Shown here: positions 1 to 8,828 of the stretch, in pieces
Numbering within the stretch: position 1 is the stretch's first letter
Layout: each line of letters starts with the position of its first letter
Translations under genes and position numbers: made by a program
The notes under the pieces: generated by a model
The model's input: only the letters and a program-made list of their open reading frames with translations
Told to the model about the DNA's origin: nothing
Database searches by the model: none
Source: an uncultured Clostridium sp.
GTDB taxonomy: Bacteria > Bacillota > Clostridia > TANB77 > CAG-508
Assembly: GCA_947653235.1 (NCBI GenBank)
Contig: CANTGH010000001.1
Coordinates: 183,191-247,190, forward strand
DNA length: 64,000 nucleotides
Reading direction: 5' to 3'

Positions 1-113
1 AAAATAAAAGCTTGAAAAATTGACATTTTTATTTTTTCCTTTCTTTTGTTTTTTCATCTAAATTTCACATTTTGTTCACATAATTTTCACAATTTTATGT
101 CTATGGTTTCTTT

Positions 114-986
114 TTATGACTGTAAATCCGATTTTTGAAGAATATGATACACTGTATCTTTAATATATTCTGCAGCACTTACTGGGGCAACTTTAGCTGG
201 TAAAGCCAAACTCCATATTGTTTTGATATTGTTTTGTTTAGCATATTCAAAATCTACCCCACCTGGCTGAGAGGCTAAATCAATAATAAGTACTTCTTTT
301 TTAAGTAAATCCAAGCGTTTTGAATTTAAGACTTGCGTTGGAATGTTGTTTATTATAATATCAAACTTTGGTAAATTTTCATCTAAATCATCCAGTGGAA
401 TCGGTTGGTAACCAAATGCTTGAATATACGCTAAATCAGACATTTTTCTAGCTTCACAAAACACATTTGCTCCAATTCCTTGTAACATTTTAGAAAGCAC
501 CTTTCCTATTCTTCCAAACCCCATAACTAAAATATTTGAGCCTGATAATGTTTTAGGAAATTCCTCCATTGCAATTTGAATGGCACCTTCTGCTGTAGCA
601 ATTGCGTTTAAAACAGCATACTCCTCTCTTTGTAATATATCCTCATATTTCATGGATTGACTTTTCCAATCGTCAGCATTTAATTTTCCAGAAATAATTA
701 GATTTTCCTTCGCTTGTTTGCAAAATTCATCAATCCTGATTTTGTTATCGCTAAATGGTGTATTCATATGGATATTATCTTTGGATAATGGTATAGCTGT
801 TATGATTGTTCTAGCCTTCGAAGTAAGTTCTTCTAATGAATGACAAAATTTTATTTGAGGTATTTGATTTAATGTTTCTGCTTTTTCCAAGGCATAGGTA
901 TAAACTTCGAATCCGTCTTGACAAAGCATTTTCACAAGTTCTACAATTCTGGTGTCACCACCAACGATTGAAATTTTCTTTTCCAA
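114..986 (-). CDS. dpaA: Dipicolinate synthase subunit A
   Basis: The 290-residue protein matches DpaA/SpoVFA in length and layout. An N-terminal Rossmann-like part begins KKISIVGGDTR, and a second nucleotide-binding segment reads ILVMGFGRIGKVLSKML near residues 150-170. With DpaB it makes dipicolinic acid from dihydrodipicolinate in the mother cell, and the product loads the spore core with calcium. The C-terminal part (LPAKVAPVSAAEYI) is typical of the family. The gene lies near the window edge, so dpaB, usually next downstream, would fall outside. No in-frame CGG is present. The assignment rests on motif recognition. Confidence 0.9.
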   Translation of the reverse strand: MEKKISIVGGDTRIVELVKMLCQDGFEVYTYALEKAETLNQIPQIKFCHSLEELTSKARTIITAIPLSKDNIHMNTPFSDNKIRIDEFCKQAKENLIISGKLNADDWKSQSMKYEDILQREEYAVLNAIATAEGAIQIAMEEFPKTLSGSNILVMGFGRIGKVLSKMLQGIGANVFCEARKMSDLAYIQAFGYQPIPLDDLDENLPKFDIIINNIPTQVLNSKRLDLLKKEVLIIDLASQPGGVDFEYAKQNNIKTIWSLALPAKVAPVSAAEYIKDTVYHILQKSDLQS

Positions 987-1045
987 AATATTCTTCCCTT
1001 CTTTTTTGATTTAGTTCATTGTATGCAAAGGAAATCTATCTTATT

Positions 1046-2317
1046 CTAATTGGAACCTAATTCTTTTTGTTTATCCTCTTTTTCCTGTTCCTTTTCTTTT
1101 TGTTTTTCTAGTTTCTTTTTTTCAAAAATCTTGTCCACTGTTTTTCCAACTTTTTCTTTGATCATACTTTCACTCATACTTCTGACTAAAACATTGGTTG
1201 TTTCTAAATATTCTCTTGCTTTTTTTTCCAATTGTAAGGAATATTTTTCTTTTATTTCTTCTGTTTCTTCGGCAACTTCATTTTCCATTTTTACAGAAAC
1301 GGTAATGTGCTCTTTGATTTGTGAAAAAGCATTTTCCTGATTGGCAATTGGCAGTAAATCTGGTTCTAATTCAATGGCTTTGTTCAAAAAGTTAATGGCG
1401 ATATCCTTTTCCCCTTTTAAAACATAGATTTTAGCTAATTGATAATAGGATTTTGCTTCTAAATCGCCATATAAACTATGTTTGAAATATTTTTCTGCAA
1501 TATCTAAATCACCTTGTATGAAAGCAATTTGTCCTAAATTATAATTTGCCCCATAGGCTCTGTGATTAATTTGTGCTGCTCTTTCATACATTTCTTTTGC
1601 CATTTGAAAATCACTTAGCATGGTATAGACAATTCCTAAGCTGTAATATAAATCAAAATCCGTTGGTCTATATTTTAAAGCATCTTGATAAACTTTTTCA
1701 GCTTCTTTAAAACGTTCTTGTTCACACAATAATTCTCCTAATAAAATGGAACATTCGTATAAATCTGGTCTTTTTTTCATTAAATTTTCTAACATTTGAA
1801 TTGCTTCATTTTTTTGTCCCAAATCATTTAATAAATCTGCAATTTTAAAATAGGAATTATAATCATTTCCTTTAATATCTACCAATTTAACATATTCATC
1901 AATAGCTTTTCGCATGCCTCCTTCTTTTTCATATATTTTGGCTAATAATTTATGACCTATATAACTTTCGGGATACTTTGTAACTAACTTGATTAAGCTA
2001 TTTTTAGCAACTTTGCTGTTTCCAAATAACATCAAAACTCTTGCTTTGATGGCTGTCATGATTTCTGAAAAATTTAAACCTTTTTGTTCAATTAATATGA
2101 TAAAAATAGGAATAATAATTGAACCTAAATAGCGGAGACTTTTAAAGAACGTATTACTTTCTATTTTGATTTTGATTTCTATAAAACTAATGGTAATTCC
2201 AATGGCTTGTAAAACTAGAATTCCAATATAATTCGTATCATTTTTTCGGATAATCTTAAAAAATATGATGATGAATATCGAAAAGGCTATTAAATTAAAT
2301 AATATCTTTTCAAGCAC
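1046..2317 (-). CDS. TPR-repeat membrane protein
   Basis: The 423-residue protein has two or three hydrophobic segments in the first 75 residues, then about seven tetratricopeptide repeats (roughly residues 105-335; for example YPESYIGHKLLAKIYEKEG and YRPTDFDLYYSLGIVYTML). The tail is highly charged and Lys/Glu-rich. It is probably a membrane-anchored scaffold with the TPRs in the cytoplasm, but partner and process cannot be read from the sequence. It has its own promoter upstream (2350-2378) and lies 59 bp upstream of dpaA on the same strand, so co-transcription is possible. No specific gene name is justified. Confidence 0.75.
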   Translation of the reverse strand: MLEKILFNLIAFSIFIIIFFKIIRKNDTNYIGILVLQAIGITISFIEIKIKIESNTFFKSLRYLGSIIIPIFIILIEQKGLNFSEIMTAIKARVLMLFGNSKVAKNSLIKLVTKYPESYIGHKLLAKIYEKEGGMRKAIDEYVKLVDIKGNDYNSYFKIADLLNDLGQKNEAIQMLENLMKKRPDLYECSILLGELLCEQERFKEAEKVYQDALKYRPTDFDLYYSLGIVYTMLSDFQMAKEMYERAAQINHRAYGANYNLGQIAFIQGDLDIAEKYFKHSLYGDLEAKSYYQLAKIYVLKGEKDIAINFLNKAIELEPDLLPIANQENAFSQIKEHITVSVKMENEVAEETEEIKEKYSLQLEKKAREYLETTNVLVRSMSESMIKEKVGKTVDKIFEKKKLEKQKEKEQEKEDKQKELGSN

Positions 2318-2349
2318 TTTTTTTCCCCCTTAAGCAATTTATTAGTAGG

Positions 2350-2378
2350 ATTATATCATAGAGTTTGAAATTAGACAA
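2350..2378 (-). promoter_or_regulatory. Sigma-A promoter of the TPR gene
   Basis: On the minus strand TTGTCT (2373-2378) and TATAAT (2350-2355) are separated by 17 bp, about 30 bp upstream of the TPR gene start. Confidence 0.7.
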
Positions 2379-2597
2379 TCTCTTTTTTGATTTTTTTGAA
2401 ATTATTCTTTTATCTAAAAAAATGCCCCCTCAAACGTCAAATAAAATCTCTTAAAATGTCATTGCTTTGTTGGACAGAATGTAATATAGTAAATATATAT
2501 TTTATAAGTATTTTTGCTTATTAGGAACTAAAAAAACAAGTCACCCATTGGTAATTGTATTGGTAAAAAATTTTTCAAAAAAATTTCCAAAAAACTA

Positions 2598-2626
2598 TTG
2601 ACAAATAAAAGTCAATGATTTATAAT
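2598..2626 (+). promoter_or_regulatory. Sigma-A promoter of tRNA-Gly
   Basis: A consensus TTGACA (2598-2603), 17-bp spacer and TATAAT (2621-2626) lie about 30 bp upstream of the tRNA. The rest of 2390-2597 is AT-rich and I see no gene in it. Confidence 0.85.
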
Positions 2627-2656
2627 AAATTTTGTCATTAGAAAATAAAAATATTT

Positions 2657-2730
<74 letters not shown>

Positions 2731-2736
2731 TTAGAA

Positions 2737-2778
2737 AAGTCATTGTATTAGAAAAGGGTCTAGTATGATGGCTTTTTT
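2737..2778 (+). terminator. Rho-independent terminator of tRNA-Gly
   Basis: Eleven base pairs, some of them G-T, form between 2737-2747 and 2764-2774, followed by a run of T. Confidence 0.7.
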
Positions 2779-2798
2779 GTTGTATTTTTTGTAAAAAC

Positions 2799-2827
2799 TT
2801 GACAATTTTATGTAAATGTGGTATGAT
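2799..2827 (+). promoter_or_regulatory. Strong sigma-A promoter of the 127-aa gene
   Basis: TTGACA (2799-2804) and TATGAT (2822-2827) are 17 bp apart. The spacer end AAATGTGG resembles the spacers of the minus-strand cassettes described below. Confidence 0.85.
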
Positions 2828-2888
2828 AAAATATGAAAAAGATTTTATTTTGAATAAAAAACAACGCAATTAGTAAGGAGGTAGCAAA

Positions 2889-3272
2889 ATGACAAATTTA
2901 AATGTACTTTTCAATGATGAGGCGGATGTAGCAGTTAATGAATTTAAACGTAAGGATTTTCAAGAAGCCTTTAATGCCATCACTCAGATTCGGCAGAAAC
3001 TCTTCAATGAGGAACCGTTTTTTGAGATAGCTCACAAGATGATGGAGTTGGGGATTTTACCTCGCACTAACGGTACTTTACCTGCTACGTACTGTGATAT
3101 TTCATATATTTACAGTCAACTTTCTAAAGCAGAAGTACGGCTGACCCAGGTAAAAGCTTATATCTGCGAAGAAAAAAGAATGTCTGAAATGTCAGATATG
3201 GAAAGAGTTTGTGAAGCTGCAGGATTCGGAGGTCATATGCCAAAACTTGTTGTTCCTAAGTGGGCAATATAA
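2889..3272 (+). CDS. Hypothetical protein of foreign composition
   Basis: A 127-residue, mostly helical soluble protein with no family I recognise. It has a strong ribosome binding site (AAGGAGGT, spacing 7), its own consensus promoter and its own terminator, so it is a genuine monocistronic gene. Codon use is richer in GC than the neighbours. It is one of only two plausible genes here that use CGG as an ordinary sense codon: in ITQIRQK (CGG CAG) and AEVRLTQ (CGG CTG). A +1 shift at the first of these runs into a stop within about 15 codons, so skipping would destroy the product. Recent horizontal acquisition is the simplest explanation, and it makes this gene a useful test of how CGG is read. 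Confidence 0.75.
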   Translation: MTNLNVLFNDEADVAVNEFKRKDFQEAFNAITQIRQKLFNEEPFFEIAHKMMELGILPRTNGTLPATYCDISYIYSQLSKAEVRLTQVKAYICEEKRMSEMSDMERVCEAAGFGGHMPKLVVPKWAI

Positions 3273-3296
3273 AAAACAACAACTGAATAATATGCC

Positions 3297-3330
3297 AAAA
3301 GGAGATTTATCGATTGATAGTCTCCTTTTT
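3297..3330 (+). terminator. Rho-independent terminator
   Basis: AAAAGGAGA (3297-3305) pairs with TCTCCTTTT (3321-3329) just after the 127-aa gene, and ends in T. Confidence 0.85.
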
Positions 3331-3610
3331 GGTTATAAGAAATTATATTTTAAAACTTATTTACTCAAATTTGGTATAATTTTATTCAACAAATAACCAA
3401 CTGCATATTATTCATTTAGTTAGTAACAATTAATCTCAATATGGATAATCAATCCTATGGGGAATAATCACATCAAAATTACCCTAAAATTTAAGAAAAA
3501 TACATTGTAATCCTAGTAGTATAATCTTATTTAAAGCAGAAATAGCAAGGATTTAATGTCCCTACGAGTAAATTACAATTAAACTACCTTCCCCTTTCTA
3601 TTTGAAGAAT
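3331..3610. other. Non-coding stretch, no feature seen
   Basis: About 280 bp of AT-rich DNA between a terminator and the first promoter-hairpin cassette. I see no credible ORF, RNA or repeat. Confidence 0.5.
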
Positions 3611-3694
3611 AATAAAAAGGAAATAACTTTTTTTGTTATTTCCTAAATAAAGTCCCCTACCTTTAATTATATCATATTTTTAGAGTTATGTCAA
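3611..3694 (-). promoter_or_regulatory. Promoter-hairpin cassette, copy 1 of 6
   Basis: On the minus strand TTGACA (3689-3694), a 17-bp spacer ending AAATATGA and TATAAT (3666-3671) are followed by TAAAGGTAGGGG. The hairpin GGAAATAAC...GTTATTTCC (3619-3643) and a T-run come next. The predicted transcript is about 45 nt and contains no gene. The cassette sits directly after the stop of the pilin-like gene and points at the 3' end of a convergent gene. A 20-bp segment at its upstream flank recurs beside copy 5. Confidence 0.75.
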
Positions 3695-3730
3695 GTTGAC
3701 GAAACATTAAAAATGTGCTCTCACTTGATT

Positions 3731-4903
3731 TTACTCGATATTCCATGCTCCATTTTTATATTCTCCTACTACTGAATCCGTTAATATAATAATAGGACGT
3801 AAAACATAGCAAGAATAAACATATTCATCAGAGCTTCCAGTATAACCTTCGCCATATTTAGAAGAACTTCCCGCTAATTCTCCACTTTCTTCGCTTGTAA
3901 CAGCTATTGTTCCATATTCAGAAGAACTACTTAGCAGATAAGCATAAAATGGCTGACCTGTTTTAGAACGAGGTATATAAAGTTCATACCCAGTATTATT
4001 AGTGTTCAAAGAACTATAGGTTCGATAACTAATATCATTAGGATATTTCCCTGGCATTTCTAAATTAGGAACAAATCCTTTTTCATTCCAACTATTTATC
4101 CAGTCTTGAACACTTGCTGCTCCTTTAGCTATTACATTTTTTCTTCCTAATTCTTCGGTTACTAACTCTTGCCAATTGACTGAATTATCTAATATTTGCA
4201 TGAAGCCATCTTTACTCGTTGTACAACGCACTCCATAATCTTTAAAAAAGTCTCGTGTTCCTTGTATTAAACCAGCTTTTTGTGCTAAATTTGTGGTATT
4301 GGGCAAATAATCACTCATTATCATCATAACTTGATTGTTCGTTTTATAAAAAATCTTCCAATCCTTTAATTCTACATTATTTACCGTTACACTATAATTG
4401 ACTTTATCTCCATAATTATTTGCTGTAACCTGTTCTACTAATGTTTTCTTGGTTGGTAACGGAGTTTCTTCTTCAGAATCGCCTCCTGTTGGTGGTTCGG
4501 TAGCTCCCAATATTGGATCTCCATCTTCTGTTATTCCAAATGTGGTTTTATTTCCATTTAAATCCGTATATACCCAAACTCCATTTTCATTTTTAGATAG
4601 CTTTGCTCCACTTGGTGTGGTTGCATTTGCTGTTAAATATTCATCCATAAAAGTAAGTAATGTTTTACTTTTATTGGTTTTAAAATCCGCATAATATTTC
4701 ATGACTGCTTCTGCTGTTTTCAACTTTATTTCTTCATCTGCAGTAGCTGCTTCATTTTCATCAACTGCCTCTAATGTTTGTTTTAAAACGCCATCTTCAC
4801 CTGTGATTAGTCGAAACGATACACCTGCTAATAACAACAAAATGACAATTGTAACTACTAAAGCAATTAAAGTGATTCCCAGATTGTTATTTGCTTTTTT
4901 CAT
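3731..4903 (-). CDS. Pilin-like surface protein (prepilin-type N-terminus)
   Basis: The 390-residue protein starts with a short basic leader and the prepilin-type motif LGITLIALVVTIVILLLLAG. This should be cut after Gly9 by a prepilin peptidase, leaving an N-terminal helix for membrane anchoring or filament assembly. Residues 45-130 are a linker, then comes an acidic/Pro spacer (TEPPTGGDSEEETPLP). The C-terminal domain of about 235 residues ends YSCYVLRPIIILTDSV, which resembles the DUF6273-like modules of clostridial surface proteins. No pilus assembly genes lie nearby. A consensus promoter (4937-4965) precedes it. Confidence 0.75.
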   Translation of the reverse strand: MKKANNNLGITLIALVVTIVILLLLAGVSFRLITGEDGVLKQTLEAVDENEAATADEEIKLKTAEAVMKYYADFKTNKSKTLLTFMDEYLTANATTPSGAKLSKNENGVWVYTDLNGNKTTFGITEDGDPILGATEPPTGGDSEEETPLPTKKTLVEQVTANNYGDKVNYSVTVNNVELKDWKIFYKTNNQVMMIMSDYLPNTTNLAQKAGLIQGTRDFFKDYGVRCTTSKDGFMQILDNSVNWQELVTEELGRKNVIAKGAASVQDWINSWNEKGFVPNLEMPGKYPNDISYRTYSSLNTNNTGYELYIPRSKTGQPFYAYLLSSSSEYGTIAVTSEESGELAGSSSKYGEGYTGSSDEYVYSCYVLRPIIILTDSVVGEYKNGAWNIE

Positions 4904-4936
4904 CTTTTGTTCCCCCTATTTTCTATTATTAAAATT

Positions 4937-4965
4937 ATTATAATGAATAATCGATTTTTTGTCAA
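4937..4965 (-). promoter_or_regulatory. Sigma-A promoter of the pilin-like gene
   Basis: TTGACA (4960-4965), 17 bp and TATAAT (4937-4942) on the minus strand. Confidence 0.85.
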
Positions 4966-5075
4966 TACATTTAATTTAAACATTTTGACAAAAAATTGTC
5001 TCATTTTCCTTTCATTTTACATAATATTTATTAGAGAGTATTCTCAAAATTTTAAAATAAAGGATTGATTTTTTT

Positions 5076-5489
5076 ATGGAAATGGATTTTGATTTTGACA
5101 AAAAACATGTGGTAGACATTAATGGTTTCATCGAAGCTGGTAAACAATTTGATTTGGAAATTAACTTAGATGAAGACTGTAGAAATGTTATTTTTGGTGT
5201 GATTAAAGATTCTTGTCATGAACCTGTAAAAGATGCTGTTGTTAAACTAATTGAAGTAACAAAACATGGTAGAAAACCAGTTTCTCATACGTTTACTGAC
5301 AAAGAAGGCGAATTTGTCTTTGGACCTCTTTGCCCAGACAAAAAATATGCAATTGATATTTGGGCAAATCGTGTAGAACATGTTAAAATTTGCAAAACAA
5401 TTAAAAAAGACAGAAAATGCTTAAAAGGAATTGACTTATGTTGTGATGATCATTTTGATCCAAAAGAAGATTGCGAATGTGAAAAATAA
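5076..5489 (+). CDS. Carboxypeptidase-regulatory-like (beta-sandwich) protein
   Basis: A 137-residue acidic protein with no signal peptide. Residues about 35-105 form a prealbumin/carboxypeptidase-regulatory-like fold: GVIKDSCHEPVKDAVVKL, then DKEGEFVFGPLCPDKKYAI. The C-terminal tail is Cys-rich (LCCDDHF...CECEK). Such small single-domain proteins are common in spore-forming clostridia, but their role is not established. It is monocistronic and ends in a strong terminator shared with the convergent transporter gene. Confidence 0.65.
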   Translation: MEMDFDFDKKHVVDINGFIEAGKQFDLEINLDEDCRNVIFGVIKDSCHEPVKDAVVKLIEVTKHGRKPVSHTFTDKEGEFVFGPLCPDKKYAIDIWANRVEHVKICKTIKKDRKCLKGIDLCCDDHFDPKEDCECEK

Positions 5490-5501
5490 GCTTTTTAAGC
5501 A

Positions 5502-5525
5502 AAAACCCCATGGTTATGGGGTTTT
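5502..5525. terminator. Bidirectional terminator
   Basis: AAAACCCCA (5502-5510) pairs with TGGGGTTTT (5517-5525). It lies between the convergent beta-sandwich and AI-2E genes and overlaps the restored 3' end of the latter. Confidence 0.85.
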
Positions 5526-6663
5526 CTTCATTTCTAATCGATGATTCACATCATTTTTAAATATCGTATACAAAACAGAAACCGTTGGAAGTCCAATTAA
5601 TAACCCTAGCATACCTCCTAAATTTCCACCGAACAACAACTGCAACCAATACCCACATGCCTGGAAGCCCTACAGAATCTCCTACCACTTTAGGATAAAT
5701 CACATTCGTTTCAATTTGTTGTAAAATAATTACAAATACAATAAAAATAAGTGCTTTCATTGGTGCAATCGATAAAATTAAAATCGCTCCTATAATAATT
5801 CCAATAAAAGCTCCTACAATTGGAATTAAGGCAGTCACTCCAACCAATACTGAAATCGTCGCTGCAAATGGCAATTTCAAAATTAGCATACCAATAAAAC
5901 ATAATATTCCTAAAATAACTGCTTCTGTACATTGACTAATCAAAAAATTACAAAATGTATTTTTAGACAAAGTTACAACTTCTAACATATATTTTTCTTT
6001 TTTTTCTGGTAAGTAAGCTTTCATAATTTTTTTAAATTGAAATTTTAATTTTTCTTTACTAATTAATATGTAAAAAGCAAACACAATTGAAATAATGGTA
6101 TTAAAAATTCCCCCTATTAACGTAATCAGCAAACCAATCGAAGAAGTCACCAAACCACCTGCTAAATTACTAATTAAAGCAATTGCATCGTTGGTAAGTT
6201 GCTCCCAATTGACTTCTACACTTCGAATTTGATTACTAATATCGGGATATTGTTCTGTCATCTGAATAGCCCAATCTTTAATATCATATGCTAAATCTGG
6301 TACTTCACGAACAAACATAACAATCACACTAATTAGCTGTGGAATGACTAATTTGATTACAAAGCTAATCATTACTATAATAAAAATAAAAGAAAGCAAA
6401 ATGCAAACTGGTCTTTTTAACCTACTTTGTTTGATTTTTCCATTTTTTCCTTTTTTGGGTTGAAAGAATTTTCTTTCCAAAAATTTCATTGGAATATTTA
6501 AAACAAACGCCAATCCTGCTCCAATCAAAAACGGCGAAAGAATTTCAAAAATATCGCCTATCAGCTTTCTTACGGTTTCTAAGTTTTGTAAAACAAAGTA
6601 CAAGCCAATAGCAAAACTAATGATACCAATTATTTTCTTTATATTTTGCTTATTTAGTTCCAT
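5514..6663 (-). CDS. AI-2E family transporter, +1 recoded
   Basis: This polytopic membrane protein belongs to the AI-2E exporter (PerM/YtvI-like) family. It has eight or so hydrophobic segments and the conserved GVTALIPIVGAFIG region. In the zero frame it ends at 5557 after VLVAVVVRWKFRR, an aberrant tail. Skipping one C of the in-frame CGG at 5629-5631 gives VVV-GGNLGGMLGLLIGLP and runs to a stop at 5514-5516, for a total of about 382 residues, the normal C-terminus for this family. I therefore annotate the restored length. It is the only site of the eleven with CGGT rather than CGGA. It lies 24 bp after pta on the same strand, so co-transcription is likely. Confidence 0.85.
5629..5631 (-). 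other. In-frame CGG, +1 recoding site (GTT C GGT)
   Basis: After codons GTT GTT GTT, the zero-frame CGG must be read as C-skip then GGT (Gly) to restore the AI-2E C-terminus. Confidence 0.85.
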
Positions 6664-6687
6664 CTTTTATTCCTTTCTTTCTCAATT

Positions 6688-7675
6688 TTACTGAGCTTGA
6701 ATCGCTGTTATAACAATGGTTCCCACAATATCTTGTACCGAACATCCTCTGGATAAATCATTGATTGGCTTTTCTAAACCTTGACAAATCGGTCCAAACA
6801 TTTTGGCTTTAGCCAATCGTTCCACCAATTTACAGCCAATATTTCCTGCATTAATATCTGGAAATATCAATACATTAGCTTCTCCTTTTACTGGAGAATT
6901 TGGTGCTTTGGATTGTGCTACTTCTGGCACAATTGCACTATCTAACTGCAACTCTCCATCAATGATTAATTCGGGACATTTCTGTTTGGCTCTTTGCGTT
7001 GCTTTGATTACCTTTTCGGTTTGTTTCGAATGAGCACTTCCCAAAGTAGAATAAGAAAGCATCGCTACTTTGGCCTTCTTTCTCGTGAACTTTTCATAGG
7101 TTTTAGCCGAACACATTGCAATTTCTGATAAAGCCAAATACCCAGGATTTTCATTTAAAGCACAATCTGAAAAAAGGTAAACCCCATCTTTATCACCATA
7201 TTCTTCATTAGGAACTAACATTAATAAAACGGTTGACAAAATTTTTGTTCCTTCTTTTTTGAAAATACGCATTGCAGTTTTTAAAATATCCTTCGTCGTA
7301 TTCATAGCACCAGAGACAAATCCATCACTATCTCCGACTTTTGACCATCATCATACCAAAATAAACTGGATTTTTAATCAGTTGTTTAGCTTCTTCAAAC
7401 GAGACTGTTTGATCGATTTGTGCTAACAATTTAGCATATTCCTCTTGTTTTTCATAGGTATGCGAGTTGATTAATTGTGCCCCTTCCAAAGAAATATTTT
7501 CCTGTGCTGCTTTTGCTTTTATGGCCTGTTCATCCCCTAACAAAATAATATTACAAACACCTTCTGATAGAATAATTTGAGCTGCCTGTAAAACTCTTGA
7601 ATCCATTGCTTCTGGTAAAACAATCGTTTTTCTATCTGCTTTTGCTCTTTGTTTAATTTCTTCTATAAATGACAT
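6688..7675 (-). CDS. pta: Phosphate acetyltransferase, +1 recoded
   Basis: Pta interconverts acetyl-CoA and acetyl phosphate. The 5' part (from MSFIEEIKQRAKADRKTIVL) and the 3' part (DGVYLFSDCALNENP; LIFPDINAGNIGCKL) are separated by a frame change at the CGG in 7334-7336. Zero-frame translation gives VKSRR and stop. Skipping the C gives MVKS-GDSDGFVSGAMNTT, the expected glycine-rich family motif, and a 328-residue protein of normal length. A consensus-spaced promoter lies upstream (7704-7732). ackA is not in the window. Confidence 0.92.
7334..7336 (-). other. In-frame CGG, +1 recoding site (AGT C GGA)
   Basis: Zero frame reads AAA AGT CGG AGA TAG. A one-base skip gives AGT GGA GAT AGT and rejoins the Pta frame. 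Confidence 0.9.
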
Positions 7676-7703
7676 TCTTATCTCCTTTTTTGTTATTTTT
7701 TAT

Positions 7704-7732
7704 ATTATAACGGTTTTTCAAAAAAATTACAA
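7704..7732 (-). promoter_or_regulatory. Sigma-A promoter of pta
   Basis: TTGTAA (7727-7732), 17 bp and TATAAT (7704-7709) on the minus strand, divergent from the cation exporter promoter. Confidence 0.75.
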
Positions 7733-7740
7733 GATTTTTA

Positions 7741-7769
7741 TTGATTTTTCTGTTAAATTTTCATATAAT
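7741..7769 (+). promoter_or_regulatory. Sigma-A promoter of the cation exporter
   Basis: TTGATT (7741-7746), 17 bp and TATAAT (7764-7769), 35 bp before the start codon. Confidence 0.75.
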
Positions 7770-7804
7770 ATATTGAAATTCTTAAAAATAAAGAGGTAAT
7801 AAGC

Positions 7805-8665
7805 ATGGAACAAAAATTCAAACAGATAAAAAACGCTGGAATATTTGGAATTCTTGGTAATATTTTTCTACTTATCATAAAAGGATTCATCGGATTTGCT
7901 AGCCATAGTCAATCCATGATAGCTGACGCCTTCAACAGTGCTTCCGATATTTTAGCTTCTCTTATGACATTTATTGGCAATAAAATCGCTAGTGAACCAG
8001 AAGATAATACCCACAATTTTGGACATGGAAAAGCAGAATACATTTTTTCTTTGTTTATCAGTATTACCATGCTTGTCATGTCCTTAAAATTGTTCCTTGA
8101 TTCCATTTTAAGCTTAATTCATAAATCTACTTTTACTTTTTCTTGGTTATTAATCCTTGTCTGTATCATAACCATCTTAACGAAATTGGCTTTATTTTTA
8201 TACACCAAAAAAATGTACCAAAAATACCATAGTATTCTTTTACAATCAGCTTACAAAGATCACCGAAACGATTGTGTTGTCACTTTTTTCACTTTGCTTT
8301 CTATTATTGGAGGTAAATTGGGCTTTTTTTATTTGGATGGCATCACAGGAACTTTTATTTCCATTTGGATTTTCTTTTCTGGTTTCGCAATTTTGGTGGA
8401 AAGTTACAATATTTTAATGGATACATCCTTAGATGAAAACACCAAAAATCAAATCTTAACACTGGTCAAAGAACATGAGAATATTAAAGACGTCAGTGAT
8501 TTATATGCAACACCTACAGGTTATCATTATGTTGTAATTTTAACTATTTCAGTTGATGGAAACCTTTCTACTTTTGAAAGTCACCGTTTAGCAGACCATT
8601 TAGAAAAGGATATTGAATCTGTTGATAAAGTAAATAAAGCAATTATTCATGTTAATCCTATTTAA
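7805..8665 (+). CDS. Cation diffusion facilitator family transporter
   Basis: The 286-residue protein has the CDF layout. Six hydrophobic segments fill residues about 12-200. The metal-site motif SMIADAFNSASD is in TM2, HNFGHGKAEY follows in the loop, and HRNDC is in TM5. A cytoplasmic ferredoxin-like C-terminal domain occupies residues 205-286 (HRLADHLEKDIE). It should export divalent metal by proton exchange. The specific metal cannot be told: the first site has D and N where zinc transporters often have H and D. RBS GAGGTAATAAGC is present. It converges on cassette copy 2. Confidence 0.88.
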   Translation: MEQKFKQIKNAGIFGILGNIFLLIIKGFIGFASHSQSMIADAFNSASDILASLMTFIGNKIASEPEDNTHNFGHGKAEYIFSLFISITMLVMSLKLFLDSILSLIHKSTFTFSWLLILVCIITILTKLALFLYTKKMYQKYHSILLQSAYKDHRNDCVVTFFTLLSIIGGKLGFFYLDGITGTFISIWIFFSGFAILVESYNILMDTSLDENTKNQILTLVKEHENIKDVSDLYATPTGYHYVVILTISVDGNLSTFESHRLADHLEKDIESVDKVNKAIIHVNPI

Positions 8666-8761
8666 AAAAGCGGAAATAATTCAAATTATTTCCACTTTTT
8701 AATTTTTTCCCTCGTTTTTTATAATACCACCTTTTATACCACATTTTCTACTTTATGTCAA
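8664..8761 (-). promoter_or_regulatory. Promoter-hairpin cassette, copy 2 of 6
   Basis: Minus strand: TTGACA (8756-8761), 17-bp spacer ending AAATGTGG, TATAAA (8733-8738), then the hairpin GGAAATAATT...TTATTTCC (8672-8693) and a T-run. The hairpin also serves as terminator for the convergent cation exporter. No gene lies between promoter and hairpin. Confidence 0.7.
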
Positions 8762-8828
8762 GCATGTAGGACTGTAAAACTATGCCCACAGGCTACTTTT
8801 TTGAATTCATTCCCTTAAAAATGATTGC

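Noticed and set aside
1050..1340. 96-aa plus-strand ORF
   Set aside because: Antisense shadow of the Lys/Glu-rich C-terminus of the TPR protein.
3211..3396. 61-aa plus-strand ORF
   Set aside because: It is out of frame over the end of the 127-aa gene and runs through its terminator.
4985..4990. TTGACA upstream of the beta-sandwich gene as its promoter
   Set aside because: No -10 element at suitable spacing; it is part of a short TTGACAA/TTGTC inverted repeat.
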